A DNA stretch of 64,000 bases, taken from the NCBI RefSeq assembly GCF_001652915.1, contig NZ_BBQI01000101.1, positions 54,672 to 118,671 on the forward strand, read 5' to 3'. The notes below the pieces were generated by a model that was not told the DNA's origin, ran no database searches, and was given only the letters and a program-made list of their open reading frames with translations. A program made the position numbers and the translations under genes. Positions 33,825 to 42,798 of this stretch are shown piece by piece. Numbering within the stretch: the stretch's first letter is position 1; each line of letters opens with the position of its first letter. The DNA is from Cupriavidus sp. D384 (GTDB taxonomy: Bacteria > Pseudomonadota > Gammaproteobacteria > Burkholderiales > Burkholderiaceae).

Positions 33825-34262
33825 TCAGTCCACCTGCTCCATCAGCGCGGCGTCCATCATCGCAAGGGTCAGGCCGATCAGCAGGGCAATGGCCGAAGCA
33901 ATGAACCAGCGCACGGTCTTCCGGTATTCGGCGATGCTGTCGTCTTCCACGCGCAGCGCGCGGAATAACGCAAGGATCTGCAGCGCCACGGCCAGGATCA
34001 GGCAGGCTGCCGCCGCCAGCGAAGCGCGGCTCCAGTACCCCGGGCTTTCGAATCCCCAGAACCGCCAGAAGGCCAGCGAAAAACCCAGCAGCACCGTAAT
34101 GGCCGTGATGATGCCCTGCCGGAACCCCGACGGCACCGTGGGTGGCAGCGGAGCGGGTGGCGGTAATGACGGCAATGGCGGTAACGGCGGCTGTGGCTGC
34201 GGGGCCGATGCCAGCGGCGCGGCGCTGCCTGGCCGGGCGTCGGGGCCGGTATCGGACGGCAT
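33825..34262 (-). CDS. Membrane protein with proline-rich N-terminus, unknown function
   Basis: 145 residues. The first 40 are disordered and proline-rich (PQPQPPLPPLPSLPPPAPLPP). Three hydrophobic segments follow, near residues 48-68, 80-100 and 117-138 (VLLGFSLAFWRFWGF, SLAAAACLILAVALQILALF, FIASAIALLIGLTLAMMDAAL). The pattern resembles small predicted membrane proteins without function. It is followed nine bases later by the stop of the cupin gene, in the same direction. Confidence 0.65.
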   Translation of the reverse strand: MPSDTGPDARPGSAAPLASAPQPQPPLPPLPSLPPPAPLPPTVPSGFRQGIITAITVLLGFSLAFWRFWGFESPGYWSRASLAAAACLILAVALQILALFRALRVEDDSIAEYRKTVRWFIASAIALLIGLTLAMMDAALMEQVD

Positions 34263-34271
34263 CCGGTGCGC

Positions 34272-34688
34272 CTAGTGGCCGGGTACCGGCATTTCCACCA
34301 TGGCGAGCGTGGCGATATTGCCGCCGATCACACGGCTGCGATGCCCCTTGCCGTGCGTATCGTCAAGCAGCAGCGTACCGCCCGGCACCAGCGCACGGCG
34401 TTCGCCGTCAGACACCTCGAACTCCATTTCGCCGTCGAGCAGGAAGATCCACATGCGCACCGGCGCGGGGTGCAGGTCGCCAACCCAGCCGGTGGGCACC
34501 ACCAGGAAGCCCTGCCTTACGGCCTCGTCCATGCGCGACACCCAGAAGGGCGGCGCCGGCGGGGCGAAGTTGCGCTCGGACATATTGAAATCCAGTGCGC
34601 CAAAGTGTGATTCGCCCGTTTCATCGGCATAGATGCGTCCGAACGCCAGCGTCGAATGACTGACCGGATGTTCCGTCGATGCGGCCAT
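34272..34688 (-). CDS. Cupin-domain protein
   Basis: 138 residues. A single cupin barrel is indicated by GDLHPAPVRMWIFLLDGEMEFEVSDGERRALVPGGTLLLDDTHGKGHRSRVIGG. The first motif keeps one His (LHPAP) and the second has DDTHGKGH. It resembles small cupins annotated as acyl- or sugar-binding proteins of unknown role. It is upstream of, and probably co-transcribed with, the proline-rich membrane protein gene. The ribosome site is not obvious. Confidence 0.8.
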   Translation of the reverse strand: MAASTEHPVSHSTLAFGRIYADETGESHFGALDFNMSERNFAPPAPPFWVSRMDEAVRQGFLVVPTGWVGDLHPAPVRMWIFLLDGEMEFEVSDGERRALVPGGTLLLDDTHGKGHRSRVIGGNIATLAMVEMPVPGH

Positions 34689-34754
34689 GGCTTGTTCCCC
34701 CGTCGTGCGCGCAATGATGTACCCAGTCTAGTCGCGCCGCCGGGGGCCGCAACA

Positions 34755-35606
34755 TCAGTCTCCGGCGCGCGCGTCGATCTGCCAGCACGCGGCCGTGTAG
34801 CGCACCGTGTCGCCGTGGACGAACGGCGCGAAGGCCGCGCGCACGGTCTGGATGACCCTGGCGCGCGTGGCCTCGTCGGCGGTCAGCAGGCGCTGGCCTA
34901 CCGAACCGAGCCAGCCGATGTAGTCGAGCAGGTCGGCTTCGGACAGCTGGCACGGCACGTCGATGGGGCGGATGTCGATGCCTGACCAGCCGGCCTGCGC
35001 CAGTATCGTCTCCACGCGCTGCCGGTCGGCAAAGGCGAATTGCCCCGGCGCGCCGGGCTGGCGCACGGGCAGGTCGGGAAGCAGCGGCGCAGCCGCGCGT
35101 TCGCCGGTGGTCATGAACGCATTCTCGGCCTGGCCGCGCCAGGCGATGACGCGCATCGTGGCGCCCGGCCGCGCGGCGCGGCGCAGATTGGCGAAGGCCG
35201 CCACGGGATCGTCGAAGAACATTACGCCGAAGCGCGAGGTGAAATGGTCGAAGCTGGCCGGGGCGAACGCGTGGGTTTGCACATCGGCCTGGACAAAGCG
35301 AGCCGCCACGCCAAGCCGGGCGGCGCGTTCGCGGGCCATGTCCAGCATCGGGGCCGAAATGTCGACGCCGACACATTCCCCCCGGCTGCCCAGGCGCTGC
35401 GCCATCGCCAGCGTGGTGGCGCCGGTGCCGCAGCCCACATCGAGCACGTGGGGATACGCGGCGCCGCTGGGCAGCGCGTCCAGCAGGATCGGTTCGAATG
35501 GCTGGAACATGCGGTCAAGCAGGGTCTGGTTCACGACCCAGGCCCGGCCACCGGTACCGTTCCAGAGGGTGTTCTGGTCGCTGTTGCTCTGCGGATTGGC
35601 GTTCAT
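34755..35606 (-). CDS. Class I SAM-dependent methyltransferase
   Basis: 283 residues from the ATG at 35606; the reading from 35636 adds ten residues without support. Motif I is VLDVGCGTGATTLAMAQRL near residues 53-72, motif II VGVDISAPMLDMARERAA, and motif post-I ARFVQADVQTHAF. FDHFTSRFGVMFFDDPVAAFANLRRAARPGATM completes the Rossmann fold. Enzymes of this UbiE/Methyltransf_25-like type methylate small molecules. Nothing in the surroundings identifies the substrate. It stands alone on the minus strand, 66 bp before the cupin gene. Confidence 0.88.
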   Translation of the reverse strand: MNANPQSNSDQNTLWNGTGGRAWVVNQTLLDRMFQPFEPILLDALPSGAAYPHVLDVGCGTGATTLAMAQRLGSRGECVGVDISAPMLDMARERAARLGVAARFVQADVQTHAFAPASFDHFTSRFGVMFFDDPVAAFANLRRAARPGATMRVIAWRGQAENAFMTTGERAAAPLLPDLPVRQPGAPGQFAFADRQRVETILAQAGWSGIDIRPIDVPCQLSEADLLDYIGWLGSVGQRLLTADEATRARVIQTVRAAFAPFVHGDTVRYTAACWQIDARAGD

Positions 35607-35779
35607 TGTGCGCTCGCGGGTTGTCCAGGAAGGCAATGTACACGGTGCCAGCCCAACTCCGCCCGAGGTCAGCGTTGAACGCGGCCGTCTCCTTGTACAG
35701 TGCCCGCGGCAGCGCCCCGGGCCGACACGCGTCGCCGCGAGCGGCCGGGTTGCGCGAGGCTGCCCCGCCAGGCTGGCAA

Positions 35780-36247
35780 TCAGCCGTGCAGATGCCGCGT
35801 GATGGCGCGTTCGAACCAGTCGTCCAGCATCGCCTTCTCGTAGCGCAGCGGATCGCTGTAGCCGTACAGGTTCACGCCCCAGTTGAAGTTCATGTTGTTG
35901 ATGCGCTCCTGGTTGCTGGCGATGATCTCGCCGTCATGCATGAGCGCGTAGCGCAGCGTCATGCGGGGCCAGGTGGCATCGCGGATCACGCGTACATTGC
36001 CCTGGTAGCGCCAGTCCACGTACCCGGCCAGGTCGATGTCCAGGATCTCGATCGACAGCGAGTACCCGGCAGGCAGTTCGCGGGCGGCCAGCTTCTGCAG
36101 GTGCTGGCGGATCGCATCGAGCACCTGCGGATCGCTGCCGTACCCGTAGGACTTCGACGCGTCCTGGTAGGTCTCCGGATGGGTGAAGGTAAGGGTCAGC
36201 GCGCCCGGCTGGGGTTCGGCCGCCAGGGCCGAGCCCAGCGTGGCTCT
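35780..36247 (-). pseudogene. DUF3016 protein gene with disrupted 5' end
   Basis: The frame encodes an intact DUF3016 domain in order: AAEPQPGALTLTFTHPETY, SYGYGSDPQVLDAIRQHLQKLA, LSIEILDIDLAGYVDWRYQGNVRVIRDATWPRMTLRYAL, INNMNFNWGVN and a C-terminal RAITRHLHG. The signal-peptide cleavage region SALAA-E is still recognisable at about 36230. In front of it there is no hydrophobic core and no in-frame ATG, GTG or TTG back to the stop of the previous gene. The only start is the GTG at 36124, inside the domain. The sequence upstream of about 36245 therefore looks replaced or deleted. A non-standard start cannot be excluded. Confidence 0.6.
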
Positions 36248-36389
36248 ATGGCCGGGCAGGGCCCGGCTTCGCGGATTATCGGTGAGGAAATCTCCAGCCG
36301 AAGTCAGGGTCAGCCCCGGGTTTGCGATGCAATGTGCGATAGCCGCACCGCTGCCGCGGCTGGCGTGCTGCAGGGCAGTCCGGGGTGCG

Positions 36390-36929
36390 CTACGCCGCGA
36401 AGAAAACCTCGGCGGCGGCCACCGGCGTGACGCGCGGCCCGAAGCTCTCGATATTGGAAAGCGTCAGGTTGTGATGCCGGACGATCTGCGCGGCCGACAG
36501 GGCGCCGTTGTCGACGGTGGTGTGGCCGTCGGACACCAGCGTGACCGGATAGCCCAGCGCCAGCGCGCGGCGGGTGGTCGTATCCACGCAGAAGTCGGTC
36601 TGCATGCCGCAGATCACCAGCGCGGACACCCCGCGCGCCTGCAGCACTTCGGCCAAGTCGGTACGGTGGAACGAATCGGGCGTGGTCTTGCGCACGCGCG
36701 GGTCGGCATCGCGCGCATCCAGGCCACGGGCAAGCTGCCAGCGGTCTGAGCCGAACCGCAGATAGTCGGATTTCGATTCGTGCTGCACGAAGATCACCGG
36801 CGCGCCGGCCGCACGCGCGGCGGCCGCTACGCGGTTGATCCGTTCGATCGTGGCCTGCGCGTCGACGCAGGCTTCGTCACCTTCGCAAAGTCCCTGCTGG
36901 ACATCGATGACGATCAGGGCGGTGGTCAT
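36390..36929 (-). CDS. Isochorismatase-family cysteine hydrolase
   Basis: 179 residues from the ATG at 36929. The catalytic triad of nicotinamidase-like hydrolases is complete: Asp9 in LIVIDVQQGLCEG, Lys in RKTTPDSFHRTDL and the nucleophile Cys in ICGMQTDFCVDTTTRRAL. It contrasts with the relative at 29755, where the Cys is missing. Such enzymes hydrolyse amides, ureas or carbamates. It follows the Bug receptor gene by 65 bp on the same strand, so it may act on the ligand of that receptor. The C-terminus is RVTPVAAAEVFFAA. Confidence 0.92.
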   Translation of the reverse strand: MTTALIVIDVQQGLCEGDEACVDAQATIERINRVAAAARAAGAPVIFVQHESKSDYLRFGSDRWQLARGLDARDADPRVRKTTPDSFHRTDLAEVLQARGVSALVICGMQTDFCVDTTTRRALALGYPVTLVSDGHTTVDNGALSAAQIVRHHNLTLSNIESFGPRVTPVAAAEVFFAA

Positions 36930-36994
36930 GATGGAGGCATCGGAGTAGAGATGGCCGCCATCATGACACAGCACTGGAATGGCCGATCGATGCA

Positions 36995-37963
36995 TCAGTC
37001 GATGCGGGCTCCGGAACTGACCACCACGGGCTTCCAGGCCTGGTACTCGGCCACCACGAACTTGCCGAACGCGTCCGGCGCCAGGTTCATCGCCTCTGCC
37101 CCTTGCTGCGCGAGCTTGTTGCGCATGTCGGGCTGGGCCAGCGCATCGGTCACCACCTTGTTCAGCTTCGCGACGATCTCGGGCGGCGTGTTCTTCGGTG
37201 CAAACAGGCCGAACCAGGCACCGGTGACCAGGTTCTGCACGCCGGCCTCGGCCATGGTCGGCACATCGGGCAACGCCGCCGACCGCTTGCGCGACGTCAC
37301 CGCCAGCGCACGCAGCTGGCCGCCCCGGATATGCGAGATCACCGAAGGCACCGTGGCAAACATGAACTGCACGCGGCCGGCCAGCAGGTCGTTCAGCGCA
37401 TCGGCGCCCTTGTACGGTACGTGGGTGGTTTTGGCGCCGGTACGCTCGTTGAACAGCACGCCCGACAGGTGGGCGGCCGTGCCGACGCCCGTGGAACTGA
37501 AGTTGAGCTGGTTCGGATGCGCGCGCGCATAGGCGATGAATTCCTGCACTGTCCTGGCCGGCACATTCGGGCTGACCACCATGACGTTGGGCACATCGGC
37601 AATCGGCGCCACGGGCTGCAGGTCGGTTTGCGGATTCACCTTGAGCCGGCTGTATAGCGTGGGATTGATGGCAACGGGGCCCACCGAGGTTGCCAGCAGC
37701 GTGTAGCCATCGGCATCGCTGCGGCCCACGTAGTCGGTGCCGATATTGCCGCCCGCGCCGGGTCGGTTCTCCACCACCACGCTCTGGCCCAGGGCCTTGC
37801 TCATCTGCTGGGCCACTTCGCGGGCCAGGATGTCGGTGGTGCCGCCGGCGGTGAACGCCACGACCACGCGGATCGGCTTGGACGGATAGGGTTGCTGGGC
37901 GTGGGCTGTTGCGGCGCAAAAAAGCAGCACGCCGGCGGCCGAGCGCCGCAGGAAGTCTTTCAT
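36995..37963 (-). CDS. Bug-family substrate-binding protein (third in the window)
   Basis: 322 residues, SD CACGGAGACAGCA. The signal peptide is at 1-22 (AHAQ). Family features are IRVVVAFTAGGTTDILAREVA, VVENRPGAGGNIGTDYVGRSDADG, THVPYKGADALNDLLAGRVQFMFATV and LRALAVTSRKRSAALPDVPTMAEAG. It is again an orphan receptor without TctAB. It lies between a LysR gene and the cysteine-hydrolase gene, all on the minus strand, and opposite the PrpD/acyl-CoA synthetase/dehydrogenase operon. Together these form one putative catabolic locus. Confidence 0.93.
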   Translation of the reverse strand: MKDFLRRSAAGVLLFCAATAHAQQPYPSKPIRVVVAFTAGGTTDILAREVAQQMSKALGQSVVVENRPGAGGNIGTDYVGRSDADGYTLLATSVGPVAINPTLYSRLKVNPQTDLQPVAPIADVPNVMVVSPNVPARTVQEFIAYARAHPNQLNFSSTGVGTAAHLSGVLFNERTGAKTTHVPYKGADALNDLLAGRVQFMFATVPSVISHIRGGQLRALAVTSRKRSAALPDVPTMAEAGVQNLVTGAWFGLFAPKNTPPEIVAKLNKVVTDALAQPDMRNKLAQQGAEAMNLAPDAFGKFVVAEYQAWKPVVVSSGARID

Positions 37964-38109
37964 TGCTGTCTCCGTGTGATTCTTGTCGTGGGGCGCCCCG
38001 GTGAAAGGGCTGCCCTGTAGAGCATCTTAGAAAGATGCCCGCACGGAGCTTTGACGAAACAGAAACGCTGCGTTCTCGGTGGGGCGGCACCGGGGGCGGC
38101 AGCAGGGCG

Positions 38110-39027
38110 TCAGCGCGGCTTGAGGAAATGCTGCTCCATCGCGGCGCAGCGGCTCAGGTATTCCAGCAGCCGGCCCACGCCGGAAGGCAGGCTGTCGCGG
38201 TCGCGCACGCAGACGTAGAACTCCCGCTCGGCCCAGGCGTCCTTGAGCGTCAGCATCGACAGGCCCATCATCTGCAGATAGTTGCGCGCGATGCCCTCGG
38301 GCACCACGGCCAGCCCCAGGCCCTCGCGCACCATGCGGCAGCGGGCCTCGAAGTTGGACACCTGGGTCTTGACGGTCAGCGGCCGCGACAGCGTGCCCGA
38401 CGCCAGCGTCAGGAACGCGTCGAACGTATGGCGCGGAAAGTAGCCCAGGAAGTCGTAGTCGAGCGCCTCTTCCAGATGCAGCGCGCCCTTGGCTTCCAGC
38501 GGATGCCCGCGCGGCACCACCAGCCCCACGCGGTCCTTGCGGTATGGCAGCGAATGCACGCCGGGGCTGGGGCTGCGCGCGTGATAGATGCCGATATCGG
38601 CGTCGCCGTTGGACACCATGCGCGGAATGTCGAAGCTGAACGCTTCCACCAGGTCGATACGCGCTTCGGGGTCATGCTTCTGGAAGCCGCTGATATCGGC
38701 TGGCAGGAACTGCAGGATCGTCGAACGGTTCGACGCCAGGCGGATCTTGGCAATGCCGTCCAGCGAATAGGCCGCCAGCGCGTCCTGCGCCAGCTGCACG
38801 CTGCGCACGATGGCCTTGGCGCGCTGGTAGAGCATGGCGCCGGCCGGTGTCGGCTCCACGCCACGTCCGTGGCGGCGCAGCAAGGCCGTGCCCGCGCGCC
38901 GCTCCAGCTCGGCAATCCGCTTGCTGGCCGCCGAGGTGACCAGGTTCTCGCGCTCGGCCGCGCGTGACAGGCTCTTCTCTTCCACGGCGGCGATCAGGAT
39001 GGCAAGCGAAGGAATGTCCATGTCCAT
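38110..39027 (-). CDS. LysR-family transcriptional regulator
   Basis: 305 residues from the ATG at 39027 (another ATG two codons later is possible). The DNA-binding region is SLAILIAAVEEKSLSRAAERENLVTSAASKRIAELERRAGTALLRRHGRGVEPTPAG. The effector domain includes IRLASNRSTILQFLPADISGF and GYFPRHTF. It is divergent from the MmgE/PrpD operon (172-bp gap) and upstream of the Bug gene on its own strand, so it can control both arms of this locus. Confidence 0.92.
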   Translation of the reverse strand: MDMDIPSLAILIAAVEEKSLSRAAERENLVTSAASKRIAELERRAGTALLRRHGRGVEPTPAGAMLYQRAKAIVRSVQLAQDALAAYSLDGIAKIRLASNRSTILQFLPADISGFQKHDPEARIDLVEAFSFDIPRMVSNGDADIGIYHARSPSPGVHSLPYRKDRVGLVVPRGHPLEAKGALHLEEALDYDFLGYFPRHTFDAFLTLASGTLSRPLTVKTQVSNFEARCRMVREGLGLAVVPEGIARNYLQMMGLSMLTLKDAWAEREFYVCVRDRDSLPSGVGRLLEYLSRCAAMEQHFLKPR

Positions 39028-39198
39028 GGGTTGAGCGTGCTCCAAATGGAAAGGCTGGGCCGACGATGGCGTGCGCAGAGTATGCACCAGCCTCCAGACG
39101 CCGGGATACGCGTGCCGGCTTGGGAGCTTTCACCAAATGTCAAAGCTGGGCGGGCGCCGGTTCTTACCATGGGAGTCATTCCAGAGGAGACAACCGGC

Positions 39199-40554
39199 AT
39201 GCTGATCGACCAATTTGCCGCCTATGTCGGCAACCAGGCCCATGCGCCCCTGCCCGACGACGTACAGCACCACGCCCGGCGCGTGGTGATCGACTGGTTT
39301 GCCGCGCTGCTGGCCGGGGTGCCCATGGCGCCGGGCCGCCAGCTGGTGGCCGCCCATCGCCAGGAGCTGGGCGTTGGCCACAGCACCGTGCTGGGCCACG
39401 GCACCACCGCATTCCCGGCGCTGGCCGCGTGGATCAACGGCAGCGCATCGCACGCGGCCGAATTCGACGATATCTTCCGCGATGCCGTCTACCATCCGGG
39501 CTGCCCGACCATTGCCGCCGCGCTGGCGCTGGCCGAAGACCGCAATGCCAGCGGCACCGATCTGCTGCGTGCCGTGGTGGCCGGCTACGAGGTATCCACG
39601 CGCATCGGCGCCGCGATCCAGCCCGCGCACTACCGCTTCTTCCATACCACCGGCACCGTCGGCTGCATTGGCGCAGCCGCGGCCGGGGCAGTGCTGCTGG
39701 CGCCGGGCAATGCCGACGTGGCGGCCCACGCCATGGCAACCGCCACCACGTTCGCGTCGGGGCTGCAACAGGCGTTCCGGTCGGACGCGATGACCAAGGC
39801 GCTGCACGCCGGGCATGCGGCGCAGACCGGCGTGCTGGCCGCCCAGGGTGCCGCGCACGGCGTGACCGGCGTACGCGACATCCTGGAAGGCGACGCCGGC
39901 TTCGGCGCGGCATTGTGCGGCAGCCCGAACTGGGCCATTGCCACCGCCGGTCTGGGCACCGACTACAACGTCACGCGCATTACGCAGAAGAATCATGGCT
40001 GCTGCGGCCACACGTTCGCCGCCATCGACGCCGCCATGCGGCTGGTGCGCGAGCATGCGCTCGACCCTTCGCGCATTGCCGCCGTGCGTGTGAACGCCTA
40101 CCAGGTGGCGCTGGACGTCACCGGCAACTTCAACCCGACCACGCCGTTCGAGGCGCGCTTCAGCCTGCCTTACGTGGTGGCCCACGGCATCCTGCACGGC
40201 GCGGTGCGGCTCGACGCCTTCGAGCCCGGGCGCCTTGGCGATACCGCGATTCGCGCGCTGATGACACGCATCACGCTGACTGCCGACGCCGAACTGACCG
40301 CCGCCTTCCCGCGCCAGCGCGCCGCAAGGGTCGAGATCGAGATGACGGACGGCACGCGCCACGCGCACTTCCAGCCGTACCGGGTGGGCGATCCCGAGGC
40401 GCCGCTCGACGACGCGATGCTGACCGACAAGTTCATGGAACTGGGTGGCCCGGTGCTGGGCCAGGACAAGGCGGCCAGCCTGCTCGACGCGCTCTGGCAG
40501 CTCGACGCGCGCCCGGTGCGCCAGCTTGGCCTTGGCGCGCTGCGTGCGCGCTGA
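39199..40554 (+). CDS. MmgE/PrpD family protein
   Basis: 451 residues from the ATG at 39199 with SD AGAGGAGACAACC; the longer frame from 39031 overlaps the promoter region. Motifs of the family are VVIDWFAALLAGVPMAPG, WINGSASHAAEFDDIFRDAVYHPG, VVAGYEVSTRIGAAI, HTTGTVGCIGAAAAGAVLL, and KNHGCCGHTFAAIDAAMRLV. Members dehydrate or isomerise tricarboxylic acids (2-methylcitrate, cis-aconitate) and related compounds. As first gene before an acyl-CoA synthetase and dehydrogenase it probably prepares the acid substrate of this pathway. Confidence 0.92.
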   Translation: MLIDQFAAYVGNQAHAPLPDDVQHHARRVVIDWFAALLAGVPMAPGRQLVAAHRQELGVGHSTVLGHGTTAFPALAAWINGSASHAAEFDDIFRDAVYHPGCPTIAAALALAEDRNASGTDLLRAVVAGYEVSTRIGAAIQPAHYRFFHTTGTVGCIGAAAAGAVLLAPGNADVAAHAMATATTFASGLQQAFRSDAMTKALHAGHAAQTGVLAAQGAAHGVTGVRDILEGDAGFGAALCGSPNWAIATAGLGTDYNVTRITQKNHGCCGHTFAAIDAAMRLVREHALDPSRIAAVRVNAYQVALDVTGNFNPTTPFEARFSLPYVVAHGILHGAVRLDAFEPGRLGDTAIRALMTRITLTADAELTAAFPRQRAARVEIEMTDGTRHAHFQPYRVGDPEAPLDDAMLTDKFMELGGPVLGQDKAASLLDALWQLDARPVRQLGLGALRAR

Positions 40555-40587
40555 GCCCTTCCGATCATTCACAGGAACACTGCATTC

Positions 40588-42741
40588 ATGACGAGAGTCG
40601 ACAAGGAAATCGCCGCAGGCGTGGGCGCCACCGGCAAGGCGCTGGCCCGGGCGCTGTTCACGCCTGGCGCAGTGGCGCTGGTGGGCGCATCGGCCGACGA
40701 GAAGAAGAACACTGCCCGCCCGCTGCGCTTCATGCGCAAGCACGGCTACCGGGGCCGCATCCTGCCGGTCAACGCGGGGCGCAGCGAAGTCATGGGCCTG
40801 CCCGCGTATCCGAGCGTGGACGCCTTGCCCGAGGCGATCGACCACGCGTTCGTGATGGTGCCCGGCGCCCATGTGGCCGAGGCGCTGGCGCAGAGCGCCG
40901 CGCGCGGCGCGCGCGTGGTGACGGTCTTTTCCGACGGATTCGCCGAACTGGGCGAAGCCGGCATGGCGGCCCAGCAGGCGCTGGCCGACCAGGCCAGACA
41001 GCTTGGCGTGCGGCTGCTGGGGCCGAACAGCATCGGCGTGGTCGATGTGCATAGCGGCGCCATCCTGTCGGTCAATGCAGTGCTGGAGATGGATGAACTG
41101 CGGCCCGGCTCGGTAAGCGTGGTATCGCAGAGCGGCTCGATGCTCGGCGCGCTGCTGTCACGCGGCGCGGCGCGGGGCATGGGCTTTGCCAAGCTGGTGT
41201 CGGTCGGCAACGAGGCGGACGTTGGCGTGGGCGAACTGGTGGACCTGCTGGTGGACGATGACGCCACCGAAGTGATCCTGCTGTTCCTGGAAACCATCCG
41301 CGATGCCGCCGTGCTGGGCCCCGCGCTGCGGCGTGCGCGCGCCGCGGGCAAGCCGGTGCTGGTCTACAAGCTTGGCCGCTCGGCCCAGGGCGAGGCACTG
41401 GCCCAGTCGCACACGGGCGCGCTGGCCGGCAACGATGCGGCCGTCGATGCCTTCCTGCGCAAGCACGGCGCCATGCGCGTGGAGATGCTGGAAACGCTGT
41501 TCGAAGCCGCGCCGCTGGCCAGCCGCCATGCCCGCACGGTGCCGGCGCTGGATCGGGCACCGCGCGTGGCCGTGGTGACCACCACCGGCGGTGGCGCGGC
41601 CACCGTGGTGGACCGGCTCGGGCTGGCTGGCGTCGATGCGGTGCCGCCTCCCGACGCGTTCGTCGCGCATATGGCGGCGCGCGGGGTCAGGATCCGCCAG
41701 ACGCCGATCATCGACCTGACGCTGGCGGCCACCAGCGCGCAGTATCGCGACCTGGTGGAGCAGATGCTGCAGAGCGACTGGTGCGACGCCGTGCTGTGCG
41801 TGGCGGGGTCGTCGGCGCAGTTCCATCCGCAGCTGGCCGTGAAGCCCATCGTCGAGGCGTCGGCCATCGGCGGCAAGCCGCTGCTGGCATTCCTGGCGCC
41901 CGAAGCCACGCAGTCGCTGCAGGTGCTGCAGTCGGCTGGCGTGCCGGCGTTCCGCACGCCGGAGAGCTGTGCCGATGCGTTGTCCTGCCTGTTCCGCGCA
42001 GCCAGGGGCGCCCAGGCCGCCGATGCCGGGCAGGGTGACGACGGCGCTGACGTGCCGCCGCTGCCGTGGCCCGAAGGCCTGCCCACGCAGGGCGACCTGA
42101 CCGAGCGCGAGGCCGGGACCGTGTTCGAGGCGCTGGGCGTGCCGATTGCCCCGGCTGCGCTGGTCAGCCCCGCATCGCTGGGCCACGCAGTGCCTTACCC
42201 CGTGGTCGCCAAGATCTGCTCGCGCGACATCCTGCACAAGACCGAGATCGGCGGCGTGCAGGTGGGCGTGCGCGATAACGCCGAACTGGCGGCGGCGGCC
42301 GAACGTCTGCTGGCAAACGCACGCCAGGCGGTGCCCGATGCGCGCATCGACGGCATCCTGGTGCAGCGCATGGAGGATCGCCTGCTGGAGCTGATGCTGG
42401 GTTATCGCCAGGACCCGCTGGTGGGCCCGATGGTCATGCTTAGCGCGGGCGGCATCACCGCCGAACTGCATCGCGACGTGAGCCTGCGCCCGGCACCGGT
42501 CAGCCTGGACGAAGCCCGGCAGATGATCGACGAGGTGCGCTCCACCCGGCTGGTACGCGGATTCCGTGGCCTGCCGCGTGGCGATGTCGATGCGCTGGCC
42601 GATGCCATCGTGCGTTTTTCACGGCTGGCCGCCGTGCAGGGCCCGACCGTGGCCGAGGCGGAGATCAATCCGTTGTTCGTGCGCGCCAACGGCGTGGTCG
42701 GTGTCGACTGCGTGCTGCGGCTGGCCGACGCGCAGCACTGA
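40588..42741 (+). CDS. ADP-forming acyl-CoA synthetase (fused alpha and beta subunits)
   Basis: 717 residues, the usual fused length. Domains in order are a CoA-binding Rossmann domain (GAVALVGASADEKKNTARPLRF), a succinyl-CoA-ligase-like domain with the phosphohistidine motif AQSHTGALAGNDAAVDAF, a second flavodoxin-like domain, and a C-terminal ATP-grasp domain (PYPVVAKICSRDILHKTEIGGVQVGV, RMEDRLLELMLGYRQDPLVGPMVML). NDP-forming enzymes of this kind make acyl-CoA from acid, ATP and CoA reversibly. It lies 33 bp after the PrpD gene and 57 bp before the acyl-CoA dehydrogenase, so it activates the acid for the next step. Confidence 0.93.
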   Translation: MTRVDKEIAAGVGATGKALARALFTPGAVALVGASADEKKNTARPLRFMRKHGYRGRILPVNAGRSEVMGLPAYPSVDALPEAIDHAFVMVPGAHVAEALAQSAARGARVVTVFSDGFAELGEAGMAAQQALADQARQLGVRLLGPNSIGVVDVHSGAILSVNAVLEMDELRPGSVSVVSQSGSMLGALLSRGAARGMGFAKLVSVGNEADVGVGELVDLLVDDDATEVILLFLETIRDAAVLGPALRRARAAGKPVLVYKLGRSAQGEALAQSHTGALAGNDAAVDAFLRKHGAMRVEMLETLFEAAPLASRHARTVPALDRAPRVAVVTTTGGGAATVVDRLGLAGVDAVPPPDAFVAHMAARGVRIRQTPIIDLTLAATSAQYRDLVEQMLQSDWCDAVLCVAGSSAQFHPQLAVKPIVEASAIGGKPLLAFLAPEATQSLQVLQSAGVPAFRTPESCADALSCLFRAARGAQAADAGQGDDGADVPPLPWPEGLPTQGDLTEREAGTVFEALGVPIAPAALVSPASLGHAVPYPVVAKICSRDILHKTEIGGVQVGVRDNAELAAAAERLLANARQAVPDARIDGILVQRMEDRLLELMLGYRQDPLVGPMVMLSAGGITAELHRDVSLRPAPVSLDEARQMIDEVRSTRLVRGFRGLPRGDVDALADAIVRFSRLAAVQGPTVAEAEINPLFVRANGVVGVDCVLRLADAQH

Positions 42742-42798
42742 CGCCCATACCGAACCAGATACCCGATACCCGATACCCGAATAGATTCCGGAGACATC

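Noticed and set aside
36390..38090. Apparent fusion of a cysteine hydrolase with upstream sequence
   Set aside because: The extra N-terminal part is the Bug receptor gene read in the wrong frame; the hydrolase has its own ATG at 36929.
39130..41052. 640-codon minus-strand frame over the PrpD and acyl-CoA synthetase genes
   Set aside because: Both sense genes show full family motifs; the antisense frame has none.
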